Source of the DNA: Nocardia sp. NRRL S-836
GTDB taxonomy: Bacteria; Actinomycetota; Actinomycetes; Mycobacteriales; Pseudonocardiaceae
Assembly (NCBI RefSeq): GCF_001279525.1
Contig: NZ_LGDY01000014.1
Location: 103,368-167,367 of the forward strand
Reading direction: 5' to 3'
DNA: 64,000 bases
Under the pieces are notes generated by a model, which was not told the origin of the DNA, did no database searches, and saw only the letters and a program-made list of their open reading frames with translations. The position numbers and the translations under genes are program-made. Position 1 is the stretch's first letter. Each line of letters begins with the position of its first letter. Positions 48,795 to 57,026 of the stretch are shown here, in pieces.

Positions 48795-49535
48795 GTGCAG
48801 CAGCCATCAGTCGTCGCGCACCGCGGTGCCTCCACCGACCGTCCCGAGCACACGATCGCGGCCTACGAGCTCGCCCTGAGAGAAGGGGCGGACGGGCTGG
48901 AGTGCGACATCAGGTTGTCCAAGGACGGCGAGATCGTGTGTGTGCACGACCGCACGCTCACCCGCACGTCCAACGGCCGTGGCACGGTCAGCGCGATGAC
49001 GTTGGCCGAGCTGCAGCGCCACGACTACGGCAGCTGGCACCGGCACGGCCGGCCCGCCGAGCTGCTCCGGCTCGACCAGCTGCTGGAACTGGTCAAGGGC
49101 ACGAACGTGCAGCTGTTCGTCGAGACCAAGCACCCGGTGCGCTACCGCAACGAGATCGAGCGCAAGCTCGCCGACGCCCTGGAGAAGCACCGGCTGCGGG
49201 AGCAGATCGTCATGATGTCGTTCTCGCAGAGCGCCGTGAAGGTGTTCCGCGAGCTCGCGCCGGACGTCCGCACGGTCCTGCTGCTCGACCGCCTCGGCCG
49301 GCACCGCGGCGGCGCGCTGCCGCCGTTCGCCGACTACACGGGGCCGGGCATCCACCTGCTGCGCAACGATCCCGGGTACGTCGACCGCGCGCGCCGGGCC
49401 GGGCACGAGACGTACGTGTGGACCGTGGACAGCCAGGAGGACATCGCGTTGTGCCGTGACCTGGGAGTCCGGTACCTCGCGACGAACGCCCCGGCGAACA
49501 CGCGTCGGCTGCTGACGGCTAATTTGGCGACCTGA
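48795..49535 (+). CDS. Cytosolic glycerophosphodiester phosphodiesterase
   Basis: 246 residues from GTG 48795; a TTG at 48768 would add nine. GDPD marks: VVAHRGASTDRPEHTIAAYE, GLECDIRLSKDGEIVCVHDR and TYVWTVDSQEDIALCRDLGV, with no signal peptide. It cuts glycerophosphodiesters inside the cell. Divergent from the P450, and 26 bases before the SEC-C protein. Confidence 0.93.
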   Translation: MQQPSVVAHRGASTDRPEHTIAAYELALREGADGLECDIRLSKDGEIVCVHDRTLTRTSNGRGTVSAMTLAELQRHDYGSWHRHGRPAELLRLDQLLELVKGTNVQLFVETKHPVRYRNEIERKLADALEKHRLREQIVMMSFSQSAVKVFRELAPDVRTVLLLDRLGRHRGGALPPFADYTGPGIHLLRNDPGYVDRARRAGHETYVWTVDSQEDIALCRDLGVRYLATNAPANTRRLLTANLAT

Positions 49536-49561
49536 CACGCCTGAGCACGAGGAGGGCCGAG

Positions 49562-50515
49562 GTGGCCAAGCGGACTGCCGTCAAGGACGCCCAGAATGAC
49601 TTTTCTGGCCAGAAGGACGGGATCAACCCGAAGCAGCCCTGCCCGTGCGGCTCCGGCAAGCGCTACAAGGTCTGCCACGGAGCCCCCGGCGGCGCGGCGG
49701 ACGTGATCGTGTCGCGGCCGTTCGAGGGCCTGGCCGCCGAGTGCGAGCTGATCGCGCTGCGCGAGTTCGTGCCGTCCGCGGTCGCGAAGCTGCCGGTGAA
49801 GGACGGCCGGGAGGTCACGCTCGCCACGGTGCTGCCGATGGCGGCGGCCGGGCTGATCCGCGGCGACGACGTGCCGTTCGTGGGCCTGCAGGTGCAGACG
49901 CGCTCCGGCGACATCAGCCGGGACCTGGCGCGGGCGCTGCAGTGGGCGCAGCAGGCGAAGGCAGGTGACGTGCTGCCGGTCGTCGGTCCCGACAACGGCG
50001 AGCACCCCGGCCGGCTGCAGGACCTGCTCGACCCCGAGGCCGAGATCGTGCCGCAGCTGCACACCGACTTCGTGTGGTGGATGCCGGAGGGCACCGAGCC
50101 CACCGGCGACGTCGCCCTGTCGCTGGAGCGCGCCAACTCGGCGATCCTGCCGACCGACCGCGTCGACGCCCCCGGCGTGAAGGCCGCGTACTGGGTGGAC
50201 GCCGGCGACAAGGCGCACCTGCGCTGGGTCCGCCCGGAGCCGGAGGAGCAGCTGCTGCCCGCGATGGCCCGGCTGGCCGCCCGCGGCGAGCTGGACCTGG
50301 GCGAGGGCTCGCGGTACGCGGGCTCGTTCCGCGCGCACGGCCTGCTGGTGCCGGTGTGGGACCTCGACCGCGAGATGCACGCCCGCGAGTGGGCCGGTCC
50401 CGCCGAGGCGCTGGGCAAGCGCTTGCTGGAGGCGCTGGCCTCCGACGAGCCGCTGACCGACGCCGAGCGCCGGGCCCGTGACGGCCTGCGCGGCCGCCAG
50501 ATCACCCTCCGCTGA
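49562..50515 (+). CDS. SEC-C motif protein, DUF5926
   Basis: 317 residues, GTG 49562 with GAGGAGGG just before. The SEC-C zinc motif is near the N terminus: PCPCGSGKRYKVCHG (C-x-C-x8-C-H). The large rest (DUF5926) has no catalytic motif that I recognise. Members are widespread in actinobacteria. The SEC-C motif is also found at the SecA C terminus, where it binds zinc and SecB. It may be a ribosome- or translocation-related factor, but this is not shown. Confidence 0.88.
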   Translation: MAKRTAVKDAQNDFSGQKDGINPKQPCPCGSGKRYKVCHGAPGGAADVIVSRPFEGLAAECELIALREFVPSAVAKLPVKDGREVTLATVLPMAAAGLIRGDDVPFVGLQVQTRSGDISRDLARALQWAQQAKAGDVLPVVGPDNGEHPGRLQDLLDPEAEIVPQLHTDFVWWMPEGTEPTGDVALSLERANSAILPTDRVDAPGVKAAYWVDAGDKAHLRWVRPEPEEQLLPAMARLAARGELDLGEGSRYAGSFRAHGLLVPVWDLDREMHAREWAGPAEALGKRLLEALASDEPLTDAERRARDGLRGRQITLR

Positions 50516-50529
50516 CGTTGTACCCGGAG

Positions 50530-50565
50530 TTGTACACAGGGTTGTCCACAAGGAGCTGTGGATAA
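50530..50565. promoter_or_regulatory. Cluster of three DnaA boxes
   Basis: TTGTACACA at 50530 (one mismatch to the actinobacterial box), TTGTCCACA at 50542 (perfect Streptomyces-type box) and TGTGGATAA at 50557 (reverse complement TTATCCACA, the classical box), all in the 50-base gap between two genes. Spacing of 12 and 15 bases. Confidence 0.7.
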
Positions 50566-50904
50566 GTGCTGCTGCACATCATCTCGACCGCCGACTGGGC
50601 CGCCGCCCGGTCGGCGGGTTCGATCGCGCCCGCCGCCGGCGAGGAGTTCGTGCACTGCTCCGACCGGGGCGTCGTGCACGTGACGGCGGGCAAGTTCTTC
50701 CACGGCCGCGACGGGCTGCTGCTGCTCGTCGTCGATCCCGGGCGGCTCGACGTGCCGGTGCGCTGGGAAGCCGTGCCGGACTCGCCGCTGTGGTTTCCGC
50801 ACGTCTACGGCCCGATCCCGGTTGACGCCGTGGTGGAGGTCCACGACTTCCCGTGCTCGCCGGACGGTTCGTTCGTCCTGCCGGAGCCTGTTGCCGTTCT
50901 GTGA
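50566..50904 (+). CDS. DUF952 family protein
   Basis: 112 residues from GTG 50566, matching DUF952: LLHIISTADWAAARSAGSIA, then EEFVHCSDRGVVHVTAGKFF and LLLLVVDPGRLDVPVRWEAV, with FPHVYGPIPVDAVVEVHDFP. The fold resembles RNA/tRNA-related or metabolite-binding small barrels. No activity is established. The start lies right after the DnaA box cluster, with AAGGAG between boxes serving as ribosome site. Confidence 0.85.
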   Translation: MLLHIISTADWAAARSAGSIAPAAGEEFVHCSDRGVVHVTAGKFFHGRDGLLLLVVDPGRLDVPVRWEAVPDSPLWFPHVYGPIPVDAVVEVHDFPCSPDGSFVLPEPVAVL

Positions 50905-50980
50905 TGTAGTGGTGGCAACCGGTTGCCACGCACGGACGTGATTTCCCCGAAGTCAGGTTGCCAGGGGGAGAGGACGTGCC

Positions 50981-51511
50981 GTGACCGCGGTGCTGCAACT
51001 TGAGTGGGCCGCGGCAAGCGGTGAGGGAAGAGCGGAAGCCGTGGGGGACTTCGCTGAGTTCGTCCGCATGTCCATGCCGGGCCTGCTGCGGTACGGGCAC
51101 GCGCTGACGGGCAACCCGCACGACGCGGCGGACCTGGTGCAGTCGGTCCTGGAGAAGGTCGGCTCACGCTGGTCCGCCGTGCTGCGCAAGGGGGACGACC
51201 CGCTCGCGTACGTGCGCAGGGCGATGGCGAACACGCACATCAGCGTGTGGCGCCGGCGTCGGCGCGAGAACCTCGTGGCCGACTTCCCGGACACGCCGGT
51301 CATGTCGGACCTGAGCCGGCTCGAACACGAGCCGCTCTGGCAGGCCCTGCGCGACCTGCCGCCACGGCAGCGCGCCGTCATCGTCCTGCGCTACTACGAG
51401 AACCTCAGCGAGGCCGAGATCGCGCACGCGCTGGGCATCTCCTGCGGCACCGTGAAGAGCCAGGCCAGCAAGGCGATGGCGAGCCTGCGGACACGCTTGG
51501 AAAGGGACTGA
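50981..51511 (+). CDS. SigE-family ECF sigma factor (second copy)
   Basis: 176 residues from GTG 50981, with a GGGGGAGAGGA ribosome site. Region 2: FAEFVRMSMPGLLRYGHALT and PHDAADLVQSVLEKVGSRWS. Region 4: LRDLPPRQRAVIVLRYYENL, then AEIAHALGISCGTVKSQASK. Related to the 43842 gene, with the same order sigma-then-membrane protein. Two bases separate it from its partner. Confidence 0.92.
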   Translation: MTAVLQLEWAAASGEGRAEAVGDFAEFVRMSMPGLLRYGHALTGNPHDAADLVQSVLEKVGSRWSAVLRKGDDPLAYVRRAMANTHISVWRRRRRENLVADFPDTPVMSDLSRLEHEPLWQALRDLPPRQRAVIVLRYYENLSEAEIAHALGISCGTVKSQASKAMASLRTRLERD

Positions 51512-51513
51512 CC

Positions 51514-52311
51514 GTGAACATCGAGGACGAGCTGCGCCAGCTCTTCAAGGACGACGAACGCCTCGATCTGCACGTGTCGTCCCGGGCGGAGGAGACGGTC
51601 GTGCGCGGTGCACAACGCCGGCGGCAACGACGCGGTGCCGCCGCTGGGGCGTTCGCACTGGTGGCACTGGTCGGCGCCGGGGTGGGTCTGGTCCAGCTGC
51701 GCCACTACACCCTGAACACCGACCTGGCCGGGCCGTCGCTGTCGACCTCCGCGCCGTCCACGTCGACGCCACCGCCGTCGACCACGGTCATCACCGAGAC
51801 CGTCACCGTGTCGCTGGACCCGCCGCCCACCGGCGGCACCGACACCGGGGGCGGCAACAACACCGGCAGCACCAAGAAGTCCACCGGCACCACGCCACCA
51901 CCGCGCGCACCGGAGGCCGCGGCGCCGGTCTACAACAAGCTGACCCTCGCGATGACCGAGGCCGACGCGCTGAAGACGGGCATGCTGGTCGAGGGCCAGT
52001 TCCAGGCCGGCGAGGTGTGCAAGAACTACGCCATGACGTCGGTGAGCGACCCGAGGGCCGTGGTCATCTCGGCGGCCAAGGGCATCGTCCGGATCACGTT
52101 GCCCGAGTACGCGAAGACGTCGAGGAGCATCGGCACCGGGACGAAGGTCAGCGACGTCAAGGCCGCTTATCCGACCGCCGTGCAGAACGGGTCGGAGGTC
52201 ACCGTGCAGATGAACACGGCACCGAAGTGGTTCTACGTCTTCGAGACCGACGGCACCACGGTGAAAACCGTGCGCATGCGCCTGGCCGACAGCGACTGCC
52301 CGTCCGCCTGA
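51514..52311 (+). CDS. Membrane-anchored partner of SigE-type sigma (second copy)
   Basis: 265 residues from GTG 51514. MNIEDELRQLFKDDERLDLH, a basic helix (RGAQRRRQRRGAAAG), one membrane helix (AFALVALVGAGVGLVQL), a Ser/Thr/Pro stalk and an external domain with two cysteines (EVCKNYAMTSVSDPRAVVIS; ADSDCPSA at the end). It shares the IEDELR start with the 44360 protein. Likely an anti-sigma that links an external signal with the sigma factor. Confidence 0.7.
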   Translation: MNIEDELRQLFKDDERLDLHVSSRAEETVVRGAQRRRQRRGAAAGAFALVALVGAGVGLVQLRHYTLNTDLAGPSLSTSAPSTSTPPPSTTVITETVTVSLDPPPTGGTDTGGGNNTGSTKKSTGTTPPPRAPEAAAPVYNKLTLAMTEADALKTGMLVEGQFQAGEVCKNYAMTSVSDPRAVVISAAKGIVRITLPEYAKTSRSIGTGTKVSDVKAAYPTAVQNGSEVTVQMNTAPKWFYVFETDGTTVKTVRMRLADSDCPSA

Positions 52312-52406
52312 GCTGACGCACTTCGCCGACACCGGCGAGGTCCTCGTCATCAGGCTTTCCGCCAACACCGTCGAGTGCCCGATGACCGCCCTCTGGAGGA
52401 ACTGGA

Positions 52407-52438
52407 AAGGCCCGCCTCCCAAAAGGGCGGCGGGCCTT
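52407..52438. terminator. Terminator between converging genes
   Basis: 10-bp stem AAGGCCCGCC / GGCGGGCCTT with a 12-base loop, between the sigma partner (52311) and the ferritin gene end (52469). Confidence 0.8.
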
Positions 52439-52468
52439 GAGCCAGGCACTCCGACGTGCGAAGGAAAT

Positions 52469-53029
52469 TTACAGCGCGCCACCGGCGGCGGTCGGCGCAT
52501 TGGGGTCCGCGCCCTCGTCGCCGACGCTTTCGCGGGTGAGGAACGTCTCCACGTAGAACATGTTGCCGTCCGCGCGGTCCATGATGGTCAGCAGCGTCTT
52601 CATCGAGGAGACCTCCTCGACCTGCTCCTTCAGGAACCACTGCAGGAACTGCTCGCCGATGTAGTCGCCCTCCTCGCGGGCGGCCTTGGCCAGCGCCACG
52701 ATCTGGTCGGTGACCTGCTGCTCCTGGCGCAGCGCGAGGTCGACGAGGTCGCGCGGCGCCTTGAACTCGTTGATCGGCGTCTGCGTGCCGGGAATGACGA
52801 CCGGGATGTCGTTGTCCATGAGGAACTGCACGATCATCATGGCGTGGTTGCGCTCTTCGAGGGCCTGCTTGTAGAAGTGCGCGGCCAGCCGCGGCAGGTC
52901 CTCGTTGTCGAACCACACGGCGAGCGCGATGTACTGCTGCGAGGCGGAGAACTCGTTGCCGACCTGGGCCTGCAGCAGCTCGTGGAACTTCGACTTCTTG
53001 GACAGAATCTTCTTCACGTTCGAGGCCAT
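52469..53029 (-). CDS. bfrB: Ferritin (BfrB-like)
   Basis: 186 residues from ATG 53029. Four-helix ferritin fold with ferroxidase residues in EFSASQQYIALAVWFDNEDL (Glu, first site) and ALEERNHAMMIVQFL (Glu-x-x-His), and QEQQVTDQIVALAKAAREEG (Glu/Gln). The length and C-terminal tail resemble Mycobacterium tuberculosis BfrB. It stores iron as ferric mineral. In mycobacteria, IdeR activates bfrB through iron boxes upstream; here an inverted repeat containing an iron box lies 48-96 bases upstream. Confidence 0.92.
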   Translation of the reverse strand: MASNVKKILSKKSKFHELLQAQVGNEFSASQQYIALAVWFDNEDLPRLAAHFYKQALEERNHAMMIVQFLMDNDIPVVIPGTQTPINEFKAPRDLVDLALRQEQQVTDQIVALAKAAREEGDYIGEQFLQWFLKEQVEEVSSMKTLLTIMDRADGNMFYVETFLTRESVGDEGADPNAPTAAGGAL

Positions 53030-53076
53030 GGCGAGTACGTTAGCCCAGAACGATGACGAATGCATTCCAGGAAAAG

Positions 53077-53125
53077 CTAACCTTTGTTTGGCGAGGTAAT
53101 CCAAACAAAGGTTAGGCGTTCCTAA
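53077..53125 (-). promoter_or_regulatory. Inverted repeat and DtxR/IdeR iron box upstream of ferritin
   Basis: CTAACCTTTGTTTGG (53077) and CCAAACAAAGGTTAG (53101) form a perfect 15-bp inverted repeat with a 9-base spacer. The right end, 53107-53125 (AAAGGTTAGGCGTTCCTAA), matches the IdeR consensus TWAGGTTAGSCTWACCTWA at 16 of 19 positions. The left arm has a weaker match on the other strand. Position is between the arginine deiminase stop and the ferritin start. Confidence 0.8.
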
Positions 53126-53128
53126 GAA

Positions 53129-54370
53129 TCACACCAACGGCGCGCGGTCGATCGGGCACGACATGCACCGGGGACCGCCGCGGCCGGAACCGAGCTCGGA
53201 ACCGGCGATGCGCAGCACCTCGACGCCGGCGTCCTCCAAGCGCGCGTTCGTCTCCACGTTGCGCTCGTAGGCGACGACCAGGCCGGGGCCGACCGCGAGC
53301 GTGTTGTTGCCGTCGTCCCACTGCTCGCGCTCCGCGGTGACCACGTCCAGGCCCGTGTCGATCACGCGCAGGCGTTCGATGCCCATGGCCTCGGCCGCCG
53401 CCTCCAGGAACGGCACCGGGCCGTCCACGCGCACGCCGCCGTCACCGTCGGAGCGCAACGGGTACGCGGTGAGCGTGTGGCGGATCGCCGGGTACATCAC
53501 CACGGCGTCGCGGTCGACCATCGTGCAGACGGTGTCGAGGTGCATCGTGGCGCGTTCCTGCTCGATCGGCACCGCCAGCACCGTGTGTGCGAGACCGTCC
53601 GCGAGCGCGGAGCGGGCGAACGACTCCGCACCGGCCGGTGTGGTGCGCTCGCCGACACCGATGGCGATCACGCCGGGCGCGAGCAGCAGGACGTCGCCGC
53701 CCTCCAGCGGGGCCGAGTGGGCGCCGTACGCGCGGCCCGTGCGGCGGAACCGCGGGTGGTAGGCGTAGATCAGGTCCGTGAGCGTCGTCTCGCGGTCGCG
53801 GGCGGGCAGTGCGAGCGACGTGATGGCCACCCGGTCGCCGACCCACACCGACGAGTCGCGGGTGAAGAGCAGGTTCGGCAGCGGGTCGACGGCGAAGTCG
53901 ATCGGCAGGTGCATCTTGCGCACCAGCGACGCGCCCTCGGCCGCGGGCAGCTCCTCGAACGTCATGCCGGTCATCAGCACCTGCGCCAGCTGCGGGGCCG
54001 GCAGCGAGCTGAGGTGGCTGCGCAGCGCGTCGGCCAGGTCGATGCCGAGCCGGCGCTCGTTGACCGCGCTGTGGATGCCCGCGATGCGCGCGCGGCTGTC
54101 CTCCAGCGCCTGCACCAGGACGTCCGACAGCAGCAGCACCTCGACACCGCGGGCGGTCAGCGTCGCGGCGAACGCGTCGTGCTCCTCCTGGGCCCTGCCG
54201 ACCCACGGCACGCCGTCGAACAGCAGCTGGTCGTTGTTGCGCGGGGTGAGCCTCTTGAGCTCGTTGCCCGGCCGGTGCAGCAGCACCGTGCGCAGCGGGC
54301 CGACCTCGCTGTCCACGCGCGGCGCGGCGTCCGGAAGTGCTTCGGTCTCAGCGATCGTGTGCGCAGTCAC
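53129..54370 (-). CDS. arcA: Arginine deiminase
   Basis: 413 residues from GTG 54370. ADI marks: [20 protein letters not shown], the [19 protein letters not shown] and [15 protein letters not shown] blocks, [20 protein letters not shown] (Glu/Asp), [19 protein letters not shown] (His) and the catalytic Cys402 in [10 protein letters not shown]. It turns arginine into citrulline and ammonia. No ArcB or ArcC gene is adjacent, so here it may serve nitrogen use or pH protection more than fermentation. Confidence 0.94.
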   Translation of the reverse strand: MTAHTIAETEALPDAAPRVDSEVGPLRTVLLHRPGNELKRLTPRNNDQLLFDGVPWVGRAQEEHDAFAATLTARGVEVLLLSDVLVQALEDSRARIAGIHSAVNERRLGIDLADALRSHLSSLPAPQLAQVLMTGMTFEELPAAEGASLVRKMHLPIDFAVDPLPNLLFTRDSSVWVGDRVAITSLALPARDRETTLTDLIYAYHPRFRRTGRAYGAHSAPLEGGDVLLLAPGVIAIGVGERTTPAGAESFARSALADGLAHTVLAVPIEQERATMHLDTVCTMVDRDAVVMYPAIRHTLTAYPLRSDGDGGVRVDGPVPFLEAAAEAMGIERLRVIDTGLDVVTAEREQWDDGNNTLAVGPGLVVAYERNVETNARLEDAGVEVLRIAGSELGSGRGGPRCMSCPIDRAPLV

Positions 54371-54496
54371 CGGACGAGCGTAACCCTGAACAGTGCAAAT
54401 CGTCGCCGCAGAGGCCTCAAGTTGACTGAAATCGCATCGAACGCCCTTTCGAAGCGTCGATTCGTTAATCCGAACCGGGGATCGACCGCCTGTTCG

Positions 54497-55258
54497 TTAC
54501 GGCAGCCAGCTGACCTTCCCGCGCAACAGCGTGTAACCGACGAACGCCACCACGTCCAGGATGGTGTGTGCGAGCACCAACGGCCACAGACGCCTCGTCC
54601 GCTGCCAGTAGAAGCCGAACACCAGACCCATCACGAGGTTGCCGACGAACCCGCCGAAGCCCTGGTAGAGGTGGTACGACCCGCGCAGCACGGCCGCCGC
54701 GAACAACGCCGTGTACCGCCGCCACCCCAGCTGCTCCAGCCGCGTGATCAGGTACCCGACGACGAGCACCTCCTCCGCCCACGCGTTGCCGGCGGCGGCG
54801 AGGACCAGCGCGACGCTCATCCACCACTGGTTGTCCAGGGTGGACGGTTGCACGGCGAGGTTCAGCCCGAGCCCCCACGCGGCGAAGTAGAACGCGAGCC
54901 CCGGGATGCCGATGATCGCCGCCAGCCCCAGCGCGCCGAGGGAGTCCGCGAGCTTGCGGGTGCCGTCGAGCCCGATCACCCGCAGCTTGATGCCGGTGCG
55001 CCACAACAGGTACAGCCCGATCCCGCCCCACGCTGCCAGCTGCAGCACGCTCAGCAGCTGCGCCACCAGGTCGAGCAGGTCGGCGCGCGCCTGCGGGACG
55101 TTGATCGCGACCGACTGCTGGTTCAGCGGCGTCGGCTGCAACAGGCTGTCGACCAGCCGCACCAGGCTGCGCAGGCCGGAGAGCCCGAGCGTCATGCTGA
55201 AGACGATCAGCAGTTCGAGCCGGTAACCGCGCTTCTCGTCAGCGGGGATCAAGGTCAC
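54497..55258 (-). CDS. CPBP-family intramembrane metalloprotease
   Basis: 253 residues with about seven membrane helices. The Glu-Glu motif (NAWAEEVLVVGYLITRLEQ), the LRGSYHLYQGFGGFVGNLVM helix with His and the final LVLAHTILDVVAF His are the metal-binding residues of the CAAX/CPBP (abortive infection-like) family. These proteases act inside the membrane. It is 10 bases from the DUF2470 gene upstream on the same strand, and precedes arcA. Confidence 0.88.
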   Translation of the reverse strand: MTLIPADEKRGYRLELLIVFSMTLGLSGLRSLVRLVDSLLQPTPLNQQSVAINVPQARADLLDLVAQLLSVLQLAAWGGIGLYLLWRTGIKLRVIGLDGTRKLADSLGALGLAAIIGIPGLAFYFAAWGLGLNLAVQPSTLDNQWWMSVALVLAAAGNAWAEEVLVVGYLITRLEQLGWRRYTALFAAAVLRGSYHLYQGFGGFVGNLVMGLVFGFYWQRTRRLWPLVLAHTILDVVAFVGYTLLRGKVSWLP

Positions 55259-55268
55259 CCGTGTGACG

Positions 55269-56033
55269 CTACCTCTGCTGCAGGAACGGGCAGCCCATCA
55301 ACCTGCGCAGCTCGCCCGCGAGCTCCGCGGAGGTGCTGACCGGCCTGGAGAACGCGATCCGCACGTCGTGGTCGTCGCACTCGGCCTCGACCCGCAGCCG
55401 CAGCCCGAACCGGTCGAGCCCGAGCGGCCGCACCCGGCCGCCGCGCAGCTCCTCCGGCAGGTGCCTGGCGAGCTGGCCGACGACGTCGCGGTGCGCGGCC
55501 TCCAGGTGCCGCAGCCAGTGGTCCTCGTTGCGGCAGAACGGGTCCGGCTCCGCGCTCGTGAACTGCTCCGGCCGGATCGACGAGGTGCCCTCGGCGTCGG
55601 CGATCACCAGCGAGGCCGGCGTGAGCCGCAGCACCGCGGCGCCGTGGCCCGCGTCCAGCAGCCGGTGGTCGGGCCGCACGTCGGCGACGGCGAGGACCTC
55701 GTCACGCGCCTCCTGCCCGTCGAGCGCCGTGACCCAGCCGGTCAGCCACAGCAGACCGCGGACCGGCTCGCGCAACGCCACCGGCGCCTGGTCGGCGATC
55801 TCCAGCATCGCCGTCACCTCGGTGCGCGGGGCCTGCCACAGCTGCCCGACCAGCGGGTGCTCGTCGGGCAGCAGCATGATCGCGGTGCCGCACGGGTGCA
55901 CGTGGTGGAACAACGGGCTGGTGCGCGTTCCCGCCTGGGGGAGCAGTGCCGCGGTGCCGCCACGAGCCGCGATCGTGCGCGCGCGTTCGGCGGCGTGCGG
56001 GGCCGGCGGGCGCCTCGTCTGGGTGTCGGTCAC
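55269..56033 (-). CDS. DUF2470-domain protein, iron-regulated
   Basis: 254 residues from GTG 56033 with an AGGAGGT ribosome site 7 bases upstream. The N-terminal half looks like a flavin/heme-reactive split-barrel (HHVHPCGTAIMLLPDEHPLV; APRTEVTAMLEIADQAPVAL) and the C-terminal half (LEAAHRDVVGQLARHL onward) is DUF2470, which in HugZ and GluTR-binding proteins contacts heme. An iron box at 56053 suggests derepression in low iron. Likely involved in heme or iron use. Confidence 0.82.
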   Translation of the reverse strand: MTDTQTRRPPAPHAAERARTIAARGGTAALLPQAGTRTSPLFHHVHPCGTAIMLLPDEHPLVGQLWQAPRTEVTAMLEIADQAPVALREPVRGLLWLTGWVTALDGQEARDEVLAVADVRPDHRLLDAGHGAAVLRLTPASLVIADAEGTSSIRPEQFTSAEPDPFCRNEDHWLRHLEAAHRDVVGQLARHLPEELRGGRVRPLGLDRFGLRLRVEAECDDHDVRIAFSRPVSTSAELAGELRRLMGCPFLQQR

Positions 56034-56051
56034 CGCTGCACCTCCTGCTGG

Positions 56052-56071
56052 GTTAGGCAAGCCTAACTTAG
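56052..56071. promoter_or_regulatory. DtxR/IdeR iron box
   Basis: GTTAGGC-AA-GCCTAAC (56052-56067) is a perfect inverted repeat within TTAGGCAAGCCTAACTTAG, which matches the IdeR consensus at 15 of 19 positions. It is 19 bases before the DUF2470 start and 40 before the divergent membrane gene at 56112, so it could control both. Confidence 0.8.
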
Positions 56072-56111
56072 CCGTGCTGATCCTGGGAAGCGTCACCTGT
56101 ACGGTGGACAT

Positions 56112-56576
56112 GTGGTCGTGCCCAACAAGCCGTCCACCGAGGTGACGGCGCTCGATGACCAGTGGACCCGGCACTGTGTCGACCGGGCGAGCCGCCGTGC
56201 CCTGGTGTGGACCGTCGTCGCAGGTACGGCCTTCGTCCTCCAGTTCGTCCTGGTGCTCGCGTGGTCGTGGTCGTCACCGGTCGCGCTGCTCCTGCTCTTC
56301 TTCGCCGCGGCCGTGCTCTGGCGGGTGACACGGCGCAGGCCCGTGCGTTTACCCGAGGGCGAACCGTGGCATTTCGCTCGTGCGGAGTGGGAAGGAGGGC
56401 GTCTGGTCATGATGGGGTCGCCGCCTTTGTTGCTGACCGTGCACGTCGGTCCGTTCCTGCGCGGGCGCATCGCGCGGCACAAGCGCGTGTGGTTCGTGCC
56501 GCCGGACGCGTCCGGGAACACCGTCGTGACGTTCCGAGGGGTCCCACAGCTCATTCCGGCACGCGTGCACAGATGA
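56112..56576 (+). CDS. Membrane protein, first of a paralogous pair
   Basis: 154 residues from GTG 56112. Two membrane helices (ALVWTVVAGTAFVLQFVLVL, PVALLLLFFAAAVLWRV) followed by a soluble part with RLPEGEPWHFARAEWEGGRL and PPDASGNTVVTFRGVPQLIP. The next gene overlaps by 4 bases and has the same layout, which suggests tandem duplication. Unknown function. It shares the iron-box intergenic region with the DUF2470 gene. Confidence 0.65.
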   Translation: MVVPNKPSTEVTALDDQWTRHCVDRASRRALVWTVVAGTAFVLQFVLVLAWSWSSPVALLLLFFAAAVLWRVTRRRPVRLPEGEPWHFARAEWEGGRLVMMGSPPLLLTVHVGPFLRGRIARHKRVWFVPPDASGNTVVTFRGVPQLIPARVHR

Positions 56577-57022
56577 TCGGGACCTGGAGCGACACCTGCC
56601 TGGCACGGGCCGACCGCCGTGCGGTGGGGCACATCCTGTTCGCGATCGCGGTCTTCTGTCTCGTGCTGTGGATCGACTGGATCTGGCTCACCGTGCTGTC
56701 CGTGCCGGTCGTGCTGGAGTTCGCCGTACCCGGTCTGCGGCACTTCTTCCAGCGCCGCGGCACCCGCCAGCTGATCGAGCGCTTCCCGTGGCGGCAGGTC
56801 GGGGTGCGGTTCGTGCCCGGCAAGCGCATCGGGCGCCAGGCCTACCTGCGCGTCGACGACTCGGAGAACGACATGCGGCTGCCGGAGATGCCCGAACGCG
56901 CCCGCGTCCTGGTCCGGCACACCGGGCGGATCTGGGTGGCCGGGCCGGACGAGCGCGGGCGCCTGGTGGCGATGACGCGCGGGCTCGCGTTCCTGGTCCG
57001 CGGCCGGGTCGTGGAACGCTAG
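56573..57022 (+). CDS. Membrane protein, second of a paralogous pair
   Basis: 149 residues from ATG 56573 overlapping the previous stop (ATGA). It starts MIGTWSDTCLARADRRAVGH with two helices (ILFAIAVFCLVLWIDWIWLT and VLSVPVVLEFAVPGL), then a soluble part (RFPWRQVGVRFVPGKRIGRQ, RVDDSENDMRLPEMPERARV). The RADRRAV helix entry resembles RASRRAL in the first protein. Function unknown. It ends 4 bases before the opposing vWA gene. Confidence 0.65.
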   Translation: MIGTWSDTCLARADRRAVGHILFAIAVFCLVLWIDWIWLTVLSVPVVLEFAVPGLRHFFQRRGTRQLIERFPWRQVGVRFVPGKRIGRQAYLRVDDSENDMRLPEMPERARVLVRHTGRIWVAGPDERGRLVAMTRGLAFLVRGRVVER

Positions 57023-57026
57023 CGGG

